Positions 37,733 through 46,912 of a stretch of 64,000 nt of DNA are shown here, piece by piece. The stretch comes from Vibrio maritimus. GTDB lineage: Bacteria; Pseudomonadota; Gammaproteobacteria; Enterobacterales; Vibrionaceae. Numbering within the stretch: position 1 is the stretch's first letter; every line of letters starts with the position of its first letter. Both the position numbers and the translations under genes were made by a program. Location: positions 3,513,653 to 3,577,652 of the forward strand of contig NZ_CP090438.1 in assembly GCF_021441885.1 (NCBI RefSeq). The letters are read 5' to 3'. A model generated the notes under the pieces. That model saw only the letters and a program-made list of their open reading frames with translations, made no database searches and was not told where the DNA came from.

Positions 37733-39400
37733 TTACTGGCTTTCAACCAACTCAAGCTCCGGTGATTTAGCCTCACTGTACTGGCGATAATTCACGACGC
37801 GATCCCTGCCCTGCTCTTTCGCCATATAGAGCGCTTTATCCGCCATCTTAACCAGCCCCTCGATATCAGACGATGGCTCAGGGTAAGTCGACACACCAAT
37901 AGAAACGCTTAGTTGACCCAACGATAGTCCTTTATGCTCAAGGTGCATGGTACGTATCTGTGTCACGATATTGTCGGCGTACTCAGTCGCTTCATCCATA
38001 TCACTATGCGGCAAGATCACCGCCAGCTCTTCCCCACCCAAACGGCAAGCAATTTCATCATCAGAGACGGTGCGTTTTAGCATCGCACTGATCTCTTTGA
38101 GCACGTAATCACCCGCATCATGGCCGAAGTTGTCGTTAAATCGCTTGAAGTGGTCGAGATCCAACATCAACAGAGATAGCGACTCCGTGCTGGTCGCCGA
38201 GTTATTCACATGTTCTGTGAGCTTCTGCTCGAAGAAACGGCGGTTGTAGAGTCCTGTTAATGGATCGCTAAGTGCTTGCGAACGCAGCTTCTCTTGCAAG
38301 CTCAGGTTCGCCAGTGCCAACCCTAAGTGCTCGGCAACGCTATAGGCAAGCTGTGTTGTGATCTCATCAACCTCTATCTCTCCTTGACCAAAATAGAGAT
38401 GCATAATACCAATGGTATTACCATGTGCGGTCAAAGGAATACACAGGGTTTGGTTCTGATCGATCGATGCCATATGCTCGCAAGAGAGATTATGGAAGGT
38501 CTCAATCGACAGATGACTTCGACCTTTGCGCAGCGACCAACATTCGTCGGGCGCAAAGCTGCGACTTCCCGGCCATGCCTCACCCCAATCCAATTGCGTC
38601 ACCAACTGGTTTCGAGAAGATCGCATCAACGAGATACTGCCGTTTACCTTACCAAGAATACGCGGCACGATATCCTCAACCACACGCTGCGCTTCAATCA
38701 GGTTATTACAAGCAGCAAGCATATTCGCGAGGCGATGCATGAGCTCAATTTCTAAGGTGCGTTGGCGAATTCGCTCATCTTGTTTCTGTTTCTCTTCGGT
38801 CACGCTGAGGATGATTTGTCGATGACTCCAAACAGAAGTAGTGATCAGAATCGCTAAACTCAGTAGCGCTAATCCGATTAAGATGCCCATCAATTGATAG
38901 GTAATGCTTTTTAAGTGGTGCATTGGAACGGCAAGCACAATCACGTAGTCTTGATCGCCGACGTACATCTTGCGCGCCGAGTAGAACATGTCGACTGACA
39001 ACACTGAGCTAAAGCGGACATCTTCACCAACACCTGTTTCCCATGCCTTGATGAACTCTGGGCGGTCTGCGTGGTTATCGAGATCCACCAGCGCTCTGTC
39101 CGACAGCGCCGTGTCCCCCACAACCGTACCAAAGCCATTAATCACCTGAATTCGCGCGTCAGCATCGGCTTGAGTGAGATCGCCGATGTAATCATCAATC
39201 GTCTGACTGCTGACAAAGCTTGGTGCATCTTCTTGAATTTCATAGATAACATCCGCAAGCAACGATTCTGTAGTTCGCCTTACGGAGTCATGGATGGATT
39301 TCTCCAATGTGATATAAAAACCGTACAACCCAACCAGCATACATACTGATAGCGCTATGACTGGCAGCATCTGCCACTTCTTATCAATCAGCTTAGACAT
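37733..39400 (-). CDS. Membrane GAF-GGDEF diguanylate cyclase
   Basis: A 555-residue predicted sensor. TM1 (about 12-31), a periplasmic sensor region (32-167) and TM2 (168-190) are followed by a short coiled coil, a GAF domain (about 225-365) and a GGDEF domain (about 375-540). The active-site loop is GGEEL (455-459), a usually active variant that makes c-di-GMP from GTP. The usual RxxD inhibitory site before it reads SDDE, so product inhibition may be lost. No EAL domain. It faces ilvA and is separate from punR. The signal it senses is unknown. Confidence 0.88.
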   Translation of the reverse strand: MSKLIDKKWQMLPVIALSVCMLVGLYGFYITLEKSIHDSVRRTTESLLADVIYEIQEDAPSFVSSQTIDDYIGDLTQADADARIQVINGFGTVVGDTALSDRALVDLDNHADRPEFIKAWETGVGEDVRFSSVLSVDMFYSARKMYVGDQDYVIVLAVPMHHLKSITYQLMGILIGLALLSLAILITTSVWSHRQIILSVTEEKQKQDERIRQRTLEIELMHRLANMLAACNNLIEAQRVVEDIVPRILGKVNGSISLMRSSRNQLVTQLDWGEAWPGSRSFAPDECWSLRKGRSHLSIETFHNLSCEHMASIDQNQTLCIPLTAHGNTIGIMHLYFGQGEIEVDEITTQLAYSVAEHLGLALANLSLQEKLRSQALSDPLTGLYNRRFFEQKLTEHVNNSATSTESLSLLMLDLDHFKRFNDNFGHDAGDYVLKEISAMLKRTVSDDEIACRLGGEELAVILPHSDMDEATEYADNIVTQIRTMHLEHKGLSLGQLSVSIGVSTYPEPSSDIEGLVKMADKALYMAKEQGRDRVVNYRQYSEAKSPELELVESQ

Positions 39401-39485
39401 ACAACAACGCTACTTTTACCGAACACCATATTAACAGTTTTCAAAATAGCGTCATTTTTAATCAAGAGCAACGATTAGATGATAT

Positions 39486-40391
39486 TTATGTCGATTGCAG
39501 CCAGTCACGATAGAGCTGCTGCTCATCGCCCAGATAATCCACCATCCACTCAAGGAGCTTATGGTTATCATGTTTTCGCCACACCATGCAGCATTCACTC
39601 GATAGCTTAGCGTCCGGCAATACACGCTCAACCAAAAGACCTTGGCGAACCAAAGGCTCAGCAATATGGCTGGGCATGTAGCCAATTCCTACATTGCTTT
39701 TCAAACACTCAATTGCGGTAAACCAGTTGGGAAGTAACAGGCGACGCTGCTGTGGAAAGTGCTCAGTGTGACGTTTTGGTAGTTCACGCGAGGTATCATC
39801 AATGCAAATCGCGGGATATTGGCTCACTAGAGATTCATCCAGCACATCGACTTGAGCGCATGGGTGCGTGGGTGACATGACAAGAGCCCAATCTAGACTA
39901 CCAATCTTCTTCACTCCATATTCGCCACTCACTGGAACGGCTGAGGTCGCGCCAATCACGATATCGGCACGCTCTTGCGAGATAGCCTCCCAAGCTCCGT
40001 TATATACTTCCATGTTGATCTGCAGCTCAGCAAACTCAAACTCCCGGTAAAAATCTTCGATAAGATCCGACAGCTTGTCGACCTTAACGATATTATCTAG
40101 GGTCAGCTTTAAGCTACTTTGCCAGCCTTGAGCTGCACGGCGGGTTTGGTGAGTCAGTTCATCCATGCGGCGCAGCATTTGGCGAGCTTCCAGTATGAAT
40201 ACCTCGCCGGCAGGTGTCAGCTCAACCTTGCGTGGTAAACGGGTAAACAGCTGCACGCCAAGCTCTTGCTCTATCTGACGCACGCTATAGCTGATCGCAG
40301 AGGGGACTTTGTGCAGTACTTCTGCTGCCGCGCTAAAACTGCCTAAATGTGCCACCACATCGAGCATTTCTAATGAAGAACGTGAGTACAT
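39486..40391 (-). CDS. punR: LysR-type regulator PunR
   Basis: A 301-residue LysR regulator. The N-terminal winged helix (about 3-62, SFSAAAEVLHKVPSAISYSV) and C-terminal effector-binding domain are clear. It closely resembles E. coli YdhB/PunR, with shared YNGAWEAIS, IGATSAVPV and DDTSRELPKR blocks. In E. coli PunR with purine nucleosides activates punC. It is divergent from punC here, sharing a 138-base promoter region. Confidence 0.88.
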   Translation of the reverse strand: MYSRSSLEMLDVVAHLGSFSAAAEVLHKVPSAISYSVRQIEQELGVQLFTRLPRKVELTPAGEVFILEARQMLRRMDELTHQTRRAAQGWQSSLKLTLDNIVKVDKLSDLIEDFYREFEFAELQINMEVYNGAWEAISQERADIVIGATSAVPVSGEYGVKKIGSLDWALVMSPTHPCAQVDVLDESLVSQYPAICIDDTSRELPKRHTEHFPQQRRLLLPNWFTAIECLKSNVGIGYMPSHIAEPLVRQGLLVERVLPDAKLSSECCMVWRKHDNHKLLEWMVDYLGDEQQLYRDWLQST

Positions 40392-40529
40392 AACTAGCTT
40401 TCAAATTTTTTGATAGATAACCACAAAATATAGCGTTTTATTTTTGTTTTATCCAAAAATAGAATACACCCCATCAGCAGTATGGGCTGGCGCCAATCCA
40501 TTCCTGTGAAAATATTTCAAGGAATAACA

Positions 40530-41735
40530 ATGAAAATCTCTAAACTTCAACTTGTCTACTTATCCGCATTGTCCATGTTGGGCTTTATCGCCACGGATAT
40601 GTATTTGCCTGCGTTTAAACTTATCGAGCAGGACTTTGCCACTGGGCCCGAGCAGATCGCGCTATCACTGACGGTATTTCTTGTTGGTATGGGGCTGGGT
40701 CAATTTGTATGGGGGCTGGCGAGTGATCGCTTTGGCCATCGTAAAACGCTATTTGCTGGACTCGCTATCTTCACCGTCGCGTCATTTGGTCTAGCTTGGA
40801 GCGAACAGGTGTGGCAGTTGCTATCGCTGCGTCTGCTGCAGGCGATTGGTGTCTGTGCACCCGCTGTTATCTGGCAATCTATGGTTATCGATAAATTTGA
40901 TAAGAAAACCAGCCAACAGATTTTTGCCACCATTATGCCGCTCGTCGCACTATCTCCAGCGCTCGCGCCACAGCTTGGTGTCTTGCTGACAGAAATGTGG
41001 GGCTGGCACAGTATTTTCGTGGTGCTTGCGATCACTGGTGCGCTACTGGCAATGATCACCCTATCACTTGAAGATCAGCCAAAATCCATCGAGCAACGAT
41101 CCTCAATCAGCGCCGATCTTAAGAGTTTGTTTGGATCAAGAGAGTATATGGGCAATGTGATCATGTACGGGGTGGCATCGGCGGCATTTTTCGCTTACCT
41201 AACCGGTATGCCAGAAATCATGAGCCAGCTTGGCTACTCGGCAAAAGACATTGGTCTTAGCTTTATCCCACAAACCGTGGCCTTTATGGTTGGTGGCTAT
41301 GCGGGTAAAAAGCTAGTAGCAAAACTCGGTGACGACGCTGTACTTAAGCAGCTTCTTGGCTTAGAAACCTTGGCTATTCTTATGGTGTTTGTGGCGTGTC
41401 AGTGGGAGCTTAGCAGTGTTTGGCCAATCCTATTGCCATTCTGTTTGTTAGCTGTCGCCAATGGCGCTCTATACCCAATCGTAGTGAACCGAGCACTATC
41501 AAGCGCAGCGCACTGCTCAGCAACGGCTGCGGGTCTGCAAAATAGCCTACAGATAGGGGTAAGCAGCCTAGCCAGTGCCATTGTGGCTGCGTTTGCGGTT
41601 ATGGCGCAATCCGCGGTTGGCTACGTGATTCTTGGCTGCTTGGCGGTCATGTGGATTGGCTATCTGATTGCTAACCCAGCGGTCACCGAGGAGCTAACGA
41701 TTCCTGATAACTCTCGCGTCGTTAGCGACGAATAA
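40530..41735 (+). CDS. punC: MFS purine nucleoside transporter PunC
   Basis: A 401-residue, twelve-helix major facilitator protein of the DHA1/Bcr group. It resembles E. coli YdhC/PunC (GFIATDMYLPAF, QAIGVCAPAVIWQ, IMPLVALSPALAP). PunC takes up purine nucleosides; the family name Bcr/CflA drug exporter could also appear. I chose the ATG at 40530 after AAGGAATA. It is divergent from punR and ended by a strong terminator. Confidence 0.87.
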   Translation: MKISKLQLVYLSALSMLGFIATDMYLPAFKLIEQDFATGPEQIALSLTVFLVGMGLGQFVWGLASDRFGHRKTLFAGLAIFTVASFGLAWSEQVWQLLSLRLLQAIGVCAPAVIWQSMVIDKFDKKTSQQIFATIMPLVALSPALAPQLGVLLTEMWGWHSIFVVLAITGALLAMITLSLEDQPKSIEQRSSISADLKSLFGSREYMGNVIMYGVASAAFFAYLTGMPEIMSQLGYSAKDIGLSFIPQTVAFMVGGYAGKKLVAKLGDDAVLKQLLGLETLAILMVFVACQWELSSVWPILLPFCLLAVANGALYPIVVNRALSSAAHCSATAAGLQNSLQIGVSSLASAIVAAFAVMAQSAVGYVILGCLAVMWIGYLIANPAVTEELTIPDNSRVVSDE

Positions 41736-41740
41736 AGACA

Positions 41741-41779
41741 AAAAAGGGCGACCTCGCACAGTATGCAGGTCGCCCTTTC
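41741..41779. terminator. Terminator between punC and the binding protein gene
   Basis: A stem of about 11 bp (AAGGGCGACCT / AGGTCGCCCTT) with flanking A and T runs serves both converging genes. Confidence 0.9.
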
Positions 41780-41811
41780 TACTTATCGACTGGACTTATT
41801 ATCGACAGTGC

Positions 41812-42588
41812 TTACAGACTTTTCAGTCCCCATTTCTCTGCCGTCGCGTCAAAGAAGCCTTGGGTCTTCTTAAGCTCTACCCAGTGGTTTACGTAGTTAA
41901 TCCATACTTGGTCTTTTTGTGGCAGCAGCATAGAGATTGGCGTTGGCTTACGTGGCTCTTCTACTGGCACAATCGCCAATTGCTTAAACTTGGTCACCAA
42001 GGTCGCCGCTTCAACGTTTGAAGTCACAGAGACATCAGCTCGTCGAGCTAAGAGCTCTTGGAAGTCACGGGCTGGCGCTTCAATCACGATGTGTTCGGCA
42101 TCAGGGAAGAAGTCTTTGACCATCTTCTCTTGCACTGTACCTAATGTCGCTGCCACCTTAACTTCAGGCTTGTTGAAGTCTGCCCAATCAGCGTACTTAT
42201 CAAGGTCTTTCTTTTGCACTACTGGTACAAAAGCTAAGTAGAAATACGGTTGGCTGTACCCTGCTACCTTAGCGCGGGACATGTTAAGTGACGCGCTTCC
42301 CGTGATATCGTATTTGTTGGCGGTAATACCGTTAACCAATGTCTTCCAATCGGTCGCCACATACTCAACCTTGACGCCAAGATCTTTGGCAAGCTCAGTA
42401 GTCACATCAATATCAAATCCACGATAAGAGTTGGTCGCCGGATCTTTCATGGTCATCGGGTTCCAGTCTCCCGTGGTTCCGACCCTAAGCACACCTGAGT
42501 CTAAGATTTTTTGTAGACGACTGGTTTCCGCCGCTACCTGACCGATAGAAAGAAAAGTAATAATAAAACCCAGAATCCACTTCTTCAT
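41812..42588 (-). CDS. Periplasmic amino acid-binding protein (SBP family 3)
   Basis: A 258-residue solute-binding protein. The signal peptide spans about 1-21 (ends QVAA). The family-3 signature GFDIDVTTELAKDLG lies near 60-75. The cyclohexadienyl dehydratase/arginine-binding group is similar, so an enzymatic role cannot be excluded; substrate unknown. I chose the ATG at 42588, with AGGGACT upstream and a correct signal peptide. It is divergent from the permease at 42681; no ATPase gene is next to either. Confidence 0.85.
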   Translation of the reverse strand: MKKWILGFIITFLSIGQVAAETSRLQKILDSGVLRVGTTGDWNPMTMKDPATNSYRGFDIDVTTELAKDLGVKVEYVATDWKTLVNGITANKYDITGSASLNMSRAKVAGYSQPYFYLAFVPVVQKKDLDKYADWADFNKPEVKVAATLGTVQEKMVKDFFPDAEHIVIEAPARDFQELLARRADVSVTSNVEAATLVTKFKQLAIVPVEEPRKPTPISMLLPQKDQVWINYVNHWVELKKTQGFFDATAEKWGLKSL

Positions 42589-42594
42589 TGAATA

Positions 42595-42676
42595 GTCCCT
42601 AAAATTATTAAACATTCGTGGTACATCCTTGATAACATAGCAGTAACAGATGGATTTTTCAGGAATATTTAGGGAC
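42595..42676. repeat. 9-bp inverted repeat carrying both ribosome-binding sites
   Basis: GTCCCTAAA (42595-42603) and TTTAGGGAC (42668-42676) are exact inverted copies. Each contains the AGGGAC ribosome site of one of the divergent transporter genes. Confidence 0.65.
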
Positions 42677-42680
42677 GATT

Positions 42681-43424
42681 GTGAGCTATCGATTACTTGC
42701 TGCTGTTTTGTGCCTACCACTACTAAGTGGTTGTTCTGATTACGAGTGGGGCTGGTATGTGCTCGACCCCTCCACCGAACAAGGGAAAACCAACCTCGGC
42801 TTCTTATTGGCAGGTTTTAAGGACACTATCTATGTGTCGCTGCTCAGTATGGTATTTGCCATGCTGTTGGGTCTACTTGTTGCCTTTCCAGCGCTTTCCG
42901 ACAAACCTTGGCTGCGCGCGATAAACCGCGTCTATGTTGAAGTAATACGCTCCATTCCGGTGCTGGTACTGCTGCTCTGGGTCTACTACGGCATGCCCAC
43001 ACTGCTTGACGTTTCACTTAACCATTTCTGGGCTGGCGTGATAGCACTGACTATCGCTGAGAGTGCTTTTATGGCTGAGGTGTTTCGTGGCGGTATTCAA
43101 GCCGTGACTCGTGGTCAACATGAAGCGGCAGAATCGTTAGGGCTCAACTATTGGCAGAAAATGCGCTTGGTTATTTTGCCTCAGGCGTTTAGGCAGATAC
43201 TGCCGCCGCTGGGGAACCAGTTTGTCTACATCTTAAAGATGTCTTCATTGGTGAGTGTCATTGGCTTGAGCGACTTAACTAGGCGTGCCAATGAGTTGGT
43301 GGTTAACGAGTACTTACCATTAGAGATCTATACCTTCCTGGTACTGGAGTATTTGGTGCTGATTCTGCTGGTTTCTCAGGCCGTGCGCTGGCTAGAGAAA
43401 AGGATTGCGATCCCAAGTCACTAA
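42681..43424 (+). CDS. Amino acid ABC transporter permease
   Basis: A 247-residue HisM/GlnP-type inner-membrane permease. The EAA loop is AAESLGLNYWQKMRLVILPQ region (about 150-170). It begins GTG, with AGGGAC upstream. The N-terminus has a lipoprotein-like sequence, PLLSGCSDYEWGW, so Cys18 could be lipidated; this is unusual for a permease. It pairs with the divergent binding protein; an ATPase from elsewhere must serve it. Confidence 0.87.
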   Translation: MSYRLLAAVLCLPLLSGCSDYEWGWYVLDPSTEQGKTNLGFLLAGFKDTIYVSLLSMVFAMLLGLLVAFPALSDKPWLRAINRVYVEVIRSIPVLVLLLWVYYGMPTLLDVSLNHFWAGVIALTIAESAFMAEVFRGGIQAVTRGQHEAAESLGLNYWQKMRLVILPQAFRQILPPLGNQFVYILKMSSLVSVIGLSDLTRRANELVVNEYLPLEIYTFLVLEYLVLILLVSQAVRWLEKRIAIPSH

Positions 43425-43470
43425 CCACCAGCACAATATATCACAAGGCTTAACTAAGCTTCAGAAACCA

Positions 43471-43497
43471 AAAAGGGTCTCAATGAGACCCTTTTCA
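43471..43497. terminator. Bidirectional terminator between permease and glmU
   Basis: AAAGGGTCT / AGACCCTTT stem with a 5-base loop and T runs on both strands, between converging genes. Confidence 0.88.
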
Positions 43498-43517
43498 CGA
43501 TGAGAATGTAATCTTGA

Positions 43518-44879
43518 TTACTTTTTCTTTACTGGACGCTGCCAGCCTGTGATCTTGCGCTCTTTAGCGCGAGTGATCACTAACTCACCTTCTGCTACGT
43601 CTTTGGTTAGGGTAGTACCCGCACCAATCGTTGCGCCATCCGCGATCGTCACCGGCGCAACTAACTGGCTGTCTGAGCCTACGAACACATCGTTACCGAT
43701 AATGGTCTTAAACTTGTTCGCGCCATCGTAGTTACAGGTAATAACACCGGCCCCAACGTTAGTGCGCTGACCTATCTCTGCATCACCAAGGTAAGTAAGG
43801 TGGTTTGCTTTAGAGCCTTCGCCTAGGCGAGCATTTTTCACCTCAACGAAGTTACCCACATGAGAGTCATTGCGCATGTCAGCACCAGGACGTAGGCGAG
43901 TGAATGGACCTACGGTACATTGTTCACCAACCGTCGCGCCTTCAATCACGCTGTAAGGGCGTACAATCGTGTTGTCATCGATTTCACAGTCTTTCAGCAC
44001 ACAGCCGGCACCAATCACTACGTTATCGCCTAGCGTTACGCTACCTTCGATGATGACGTTAGTATCGATTTCGACATCCATACCACACTGCAGCTGACCA
44101 CGTAGGTCGAAGCGTGCCGGGTCACGCAGCATAACGCCCTGCTCTAGCAGCTTCTGCGCTTGCATAGATTGGAATGCACGCTCTAGACGAGCGAGCTGAG
44201 CGCGGTCATTAACACCTTCAACCTCAATTGGGTTCGCTGGGTGTACCGCTTCTACTGCACGGCCCTCATCGTGTGCCGCTGCGATAACATCTGTCAGGTA
44301 GTATTCGCCCTGAGCATTATCGTTGCTGAGCCCTGATAACCAACGCTTAAGATCGCCACCCGTTGCGACCATCACACCCGTGTTGATCTCTTTAATCAGC
44401 TTCTGCTCTTCAGTCGCATCTTTTTGCTCGACGATAGCAACCACTGGACCATTCTTGCGCACGATACGACCGTAACCCATTGGGTTATCCAGCACGACAG
44501 TAAGCAGTGCAATACCGCCTGTTGGCTGCGCATCTAGCAGGTTTTCAATAGTTTGTTCAGAAATCAGCGGTACATCACCGTACAGAACAAGAACCTTCTC
44601 GTCATCGGCTAGATGAGGTGACGCTTGATCCACTGCGTGACCGGTGCCCAGTTGATCGGCCTGCAGAACCCAGTTTACGGTTTCTTGCTCAAGAGCAGAT
44701 TTCATTAGGTCGCCACCGTGGCCATACACTAGGTGGATATTTTGAGATCCCAAACCTTCGCACGTATCGATGACATGTTTCACCATCGGCTTACCCGCTA
44801 GGGTATGCAGCACTTTCGGCTTATTGGAATACATGCGGGTTCCCTTTCCCGCGGCGAGAACAACTGCGCTGAACTTCAT
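43518..44879 (-). CDS. glmU: Bifunctional UDP-N-acetylglucosamine pyrophosphorylase / glucosamine-1-phosphate acetyltransferase
   Basis: A 453-residue two-domain enzyme that makes UDP-GlcNAc for peptidoglycan and LPS. The N-terminal uridyltransferase has LAAGKGTRM (7-15) and KVLHTLAGKPM. The C-terminal left-handed beta-helix (about 250-453) acetylates glucosamine-1-phosphate (RPGADMRNDSHVGNFVEVK, GDAEIGQRTNVGAG, NYDGANKF). I chose the ATG at 44879, nine bases inside a longer frame. It follows the atp operon, as in E. coli. Confidence 0.97.
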   Translation of the reverse strand: MKFSAVVLAAGKGTRMYSNKPKVLHTLAGKPMVKHVIDTCEGLGSQNIHLVYGHGGDLMKSALEQETVNWVLQADQLGTGHAVDQASPHLADDEKVLVLYGDVPLISEQTIENLLDAQPTGGIALLTVVLDNPMGYGRIVRKNGPVVAIVEQKDATEEQKLIKEINTGVMVATGGDLKRWLSGLSNDNAQGEYYLTDVIAAAHDEGRAVEAVHPANPIEVEGVNDRAQLARLERAFQSMQAQKLLEQGVMLRDPARFDLRGQLQCGMDVEIDTNVIIEGSVTLGDNVVIGAGCVLKDCEIDDNTIVRPYSVIEGATVGEQCTVGPFTRLRPGADMRNDSHVGNFVEVKNARLGEGSKANHLTYLGDAEIGQRTNVGAGVITCNYDGANKFKTIIGNDVFVGSDSQLVAPVTIADGATIGAGTTLTKDVAEGELVITRAKERKITGWQRPVKKK

Positions 44880-44977
44880 TATTATCAAACCATTGACGTT
44901 AAAAATACTGTCAACATTCTAACGATGAATCGCACCAGTGTTAATGTCGGTATGCAAATTTACGCTAAAAAATAAGC

Positions 44978-45003
44978 AAAAAGGCGACCAAACGGTCGCC
45001 TTT
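44978..45003 (-). terminator. atp operon terminator
   Basis: AAGGCGACC / GGTCGCCTT stem with a 4-base loop. On the minus strand a T run follows, after atpC. Confidence 0.92.
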
Positions 45004-45032
45004 CTCATCGCGGTTAATCTAATCGAGCTAGA

Positions 45033-45455
45033 TTAACGACGTTTTTTTGTCAGTTCGATTACTCGAAGCTGAGCAATGGCTTTAGCCAGTTCACTGGCCG
45101 CTTGCGCGAAGTCCATGTCGCCATGCTGATTAGAAATCGATTCTTCAGCTTTGCGCTTGGCTTCTTCTGCCTTCGCTGCGTCTAGTTCCTCACCACGGAT
45201 AGCCGTATCAGCCAGTACAGTCGCTGTACCAGGCTGAACTTCTACAATACCACCAGAGACATAAATGAACTCTTCGTGGCCGTGCTGTTTAACGATACGC
45301 ACCATACCAGGCTGAATAGCGGTCAGCAGCGGTGTGTGACCATGGAAGATACCAAGTTCACCTTCGCTACCGGACACCTGGAACGTTTCTACGCGACCAG
45401 AGAAAAGCTTTTTCTCAGCGCTTACTACGTCTAGGTGAAAGGTTATTGCTGCCAT
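45033..45455 (-). CDS. atpC: ATP synthase epsilon subunit
   Basis: A 140-residue F1 central-stalk subunit that couples rotation and can inhibit ATP hydrolysis. The N-terminal beta-sandwich (VSAEKKLFSGRVETFQVSG, GELGIFHGHTPLLTAI) and the helical C-terminal hairpin (85-140) are full length. Last gene of atpIBEFHAGDC. Confidence 0.97.
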   Translation of the reverse strand: MAAITFHLDVVSAEKKLFSGRVETFQVSGSEGELGIFHGHTPLLTAIQPGMVRIVKQHGHEEFIYVSGGIVEVQPGTATVLADTAIRGEELDAAKAEEAKRKAEESISNQHGDMDFAQAASELAKAIAQLRVIELTKKRR

Positions 45456-45473
45456 ATCGCCTCCTATTTAGCC

Positions 45474-46877
45474 TTATAGCTTCTTAGCATTCTCGATAGC
45501 ATCGTCGATAGTACCGCAGTACATGAACGCTTGCTCTGGAATGTCATCGTAGTCACCAGCTAGTAGACCTTTGAAGCCACGTAGAGTCTCTTTAAGAGGT
45601 ACGTAGATGCCTGGGTCGCCAGTAAATACTTCCGCTACGTGGTAAGGCTGAGTTAGGAAACGCTCAATCTTACGAGCACGAGATACAACTTGCTTATCTT
45701 CTTCAGATAGCTCGTCCATACCTAGGATCGCGATGATGTCTTTCAGCTCTTTATAACGCTGCAGTGTTTGCTGCACACCACGAGCAACCTCGTAGTGCTC
45801 TTGACCAACCACTAGTGGATCAAGCATACGAGATGTTGAATCTAGTGGGTCAATCGCTGGGTATAGACCCATAGCAGCGATGTTACGGTTAAGTACAACC
45901 GTTGCATCCAAGTGCGCGAACGTTGTTGCTGGAGACGGGTCAGTCAAGTCATCCGCTGGTACGTATACCGCCTGTACAGACGTGATAGAACCCGTTTTCG
46001 TTGACGTGATACGCTCCTGTAGTACACCCATCTCTTCTGCAAGAGTTGGCTGGTAACCTACCGCAGATGGCATACGACCTAGAAGAGCCGATACCTCTGT
46101 ACCTGCAAGTGTGTAACGGTAGATGTTATCAACGAACAGCAGTACGTCACGACCTTCGTCACGGAACTTCTCTGCCATTGTTAGACCAGTCAGTGCAACA
46201 CGTAGACGGTTGCCTGGTGGCTCGTTCATCTGACCGTAAACCATTGCTACTTTTGATTCTTCAGGCTTCTCAACGTTTACAACGCCCGCTTCCTGCATCT
46301 CAAAGTAGAAGTCGTTACCTTCACGAGTACGCTCACCTACACCCGCAAATACGGATAGGCCTGAGTGTTGTAGTGCGATGTTGTTGATAAGCTCCATCAT
46401 GTTAACGGTCTTACCTACACCTGCACCACCGAATAGACCGATTTTACCACCCTTAGCGAATGGACAAACCAAGTCGATTACTTTAACACCCGTTTCTAGA
46501 AGAGCGACTTCGTTAGATTGCTCTTCGTAGCTTGGCGCTTCACGGTGAATCGCATAGCTTTCTTCTGCACCGATCTCACCACACTCGTCAATCGCATCAC
46601 CAAGTACGTTCATGATACGACCAAGAGTCTTAGTACCTACTGGTACTGAGATTGGCGCGCCTGTGTTCTCTACTGTTACGCCACGACGTAAACCATCAGA
46701 GCTACCCATTACGATACAACGAACTACGCCACCGCCTAGCTGTTGTTGAACTTCAAGAACAAGACGCTCTTTAGAGTCCGTTACGTTTAGAGCGTCGTAT
46801 ACACTTGGTACGTCACTCTGTGGGAACTCTACGTCGACTACCGCACCGATGATCTGTACGATCTTACCTGTAGCCAT
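45474..46877 (-). CDS. atpD: ATP synthase beta subunit
   Basis: A 467-residue catalytic F1 subunit. Walker A is GGAGVGKT (150-157), the catalytic glutamate is in GERTREGND, and the DELSEED lever appears as MDELSEEDK near 385. Interacts with alpha and gamma. Codon use is highly biased, as for an abundant protein. Confidence 0.98.
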   Translation of the reverse strand: MATGKIVQIIGAVVDVEFPQSDVPSVYDALNVTDSKERLVLEVQQQLGGGVVRCIVMGSSDGLRRGVTVENTGAPISVPVGTKTLGRIMNVLGDAIDECGEIGAEESYAIHREAPSYEEQSNEVALLETGVKVIDLVCPFAKGGKIGLFGGAGVGKTVNMMELINNIALQHSGLSVFAGVGERTREGNDFYFEMQEAGVVNVEKPEESKVAMVYGQMNEPPGNRLRVALTGLTMAEKFRDEGRDVLLFVDNIYRYTLAGTEVSALLGRMPSAVGYQPTLAEEMGVLQERITSTKTGSITSVQAVYVPADDLTDPSPATTFAHLDATVVLNRNIAAMGLYPAIDPLDSTSRMLDPLVVGQEHYEVARGVQQTLQRYKELKDIIAILGMDELSEEDKQVVSRARKIERFLTQPYHVAEVFTGDPGIYVPLKETLRGFKGLLAGDYDDIPEQAFMYCGTIDDAIENAKKL

Positions 46878-46912
46878 CGTTAATCCTCTAATCTATTTCG
46901 TTTTACCTAAGC

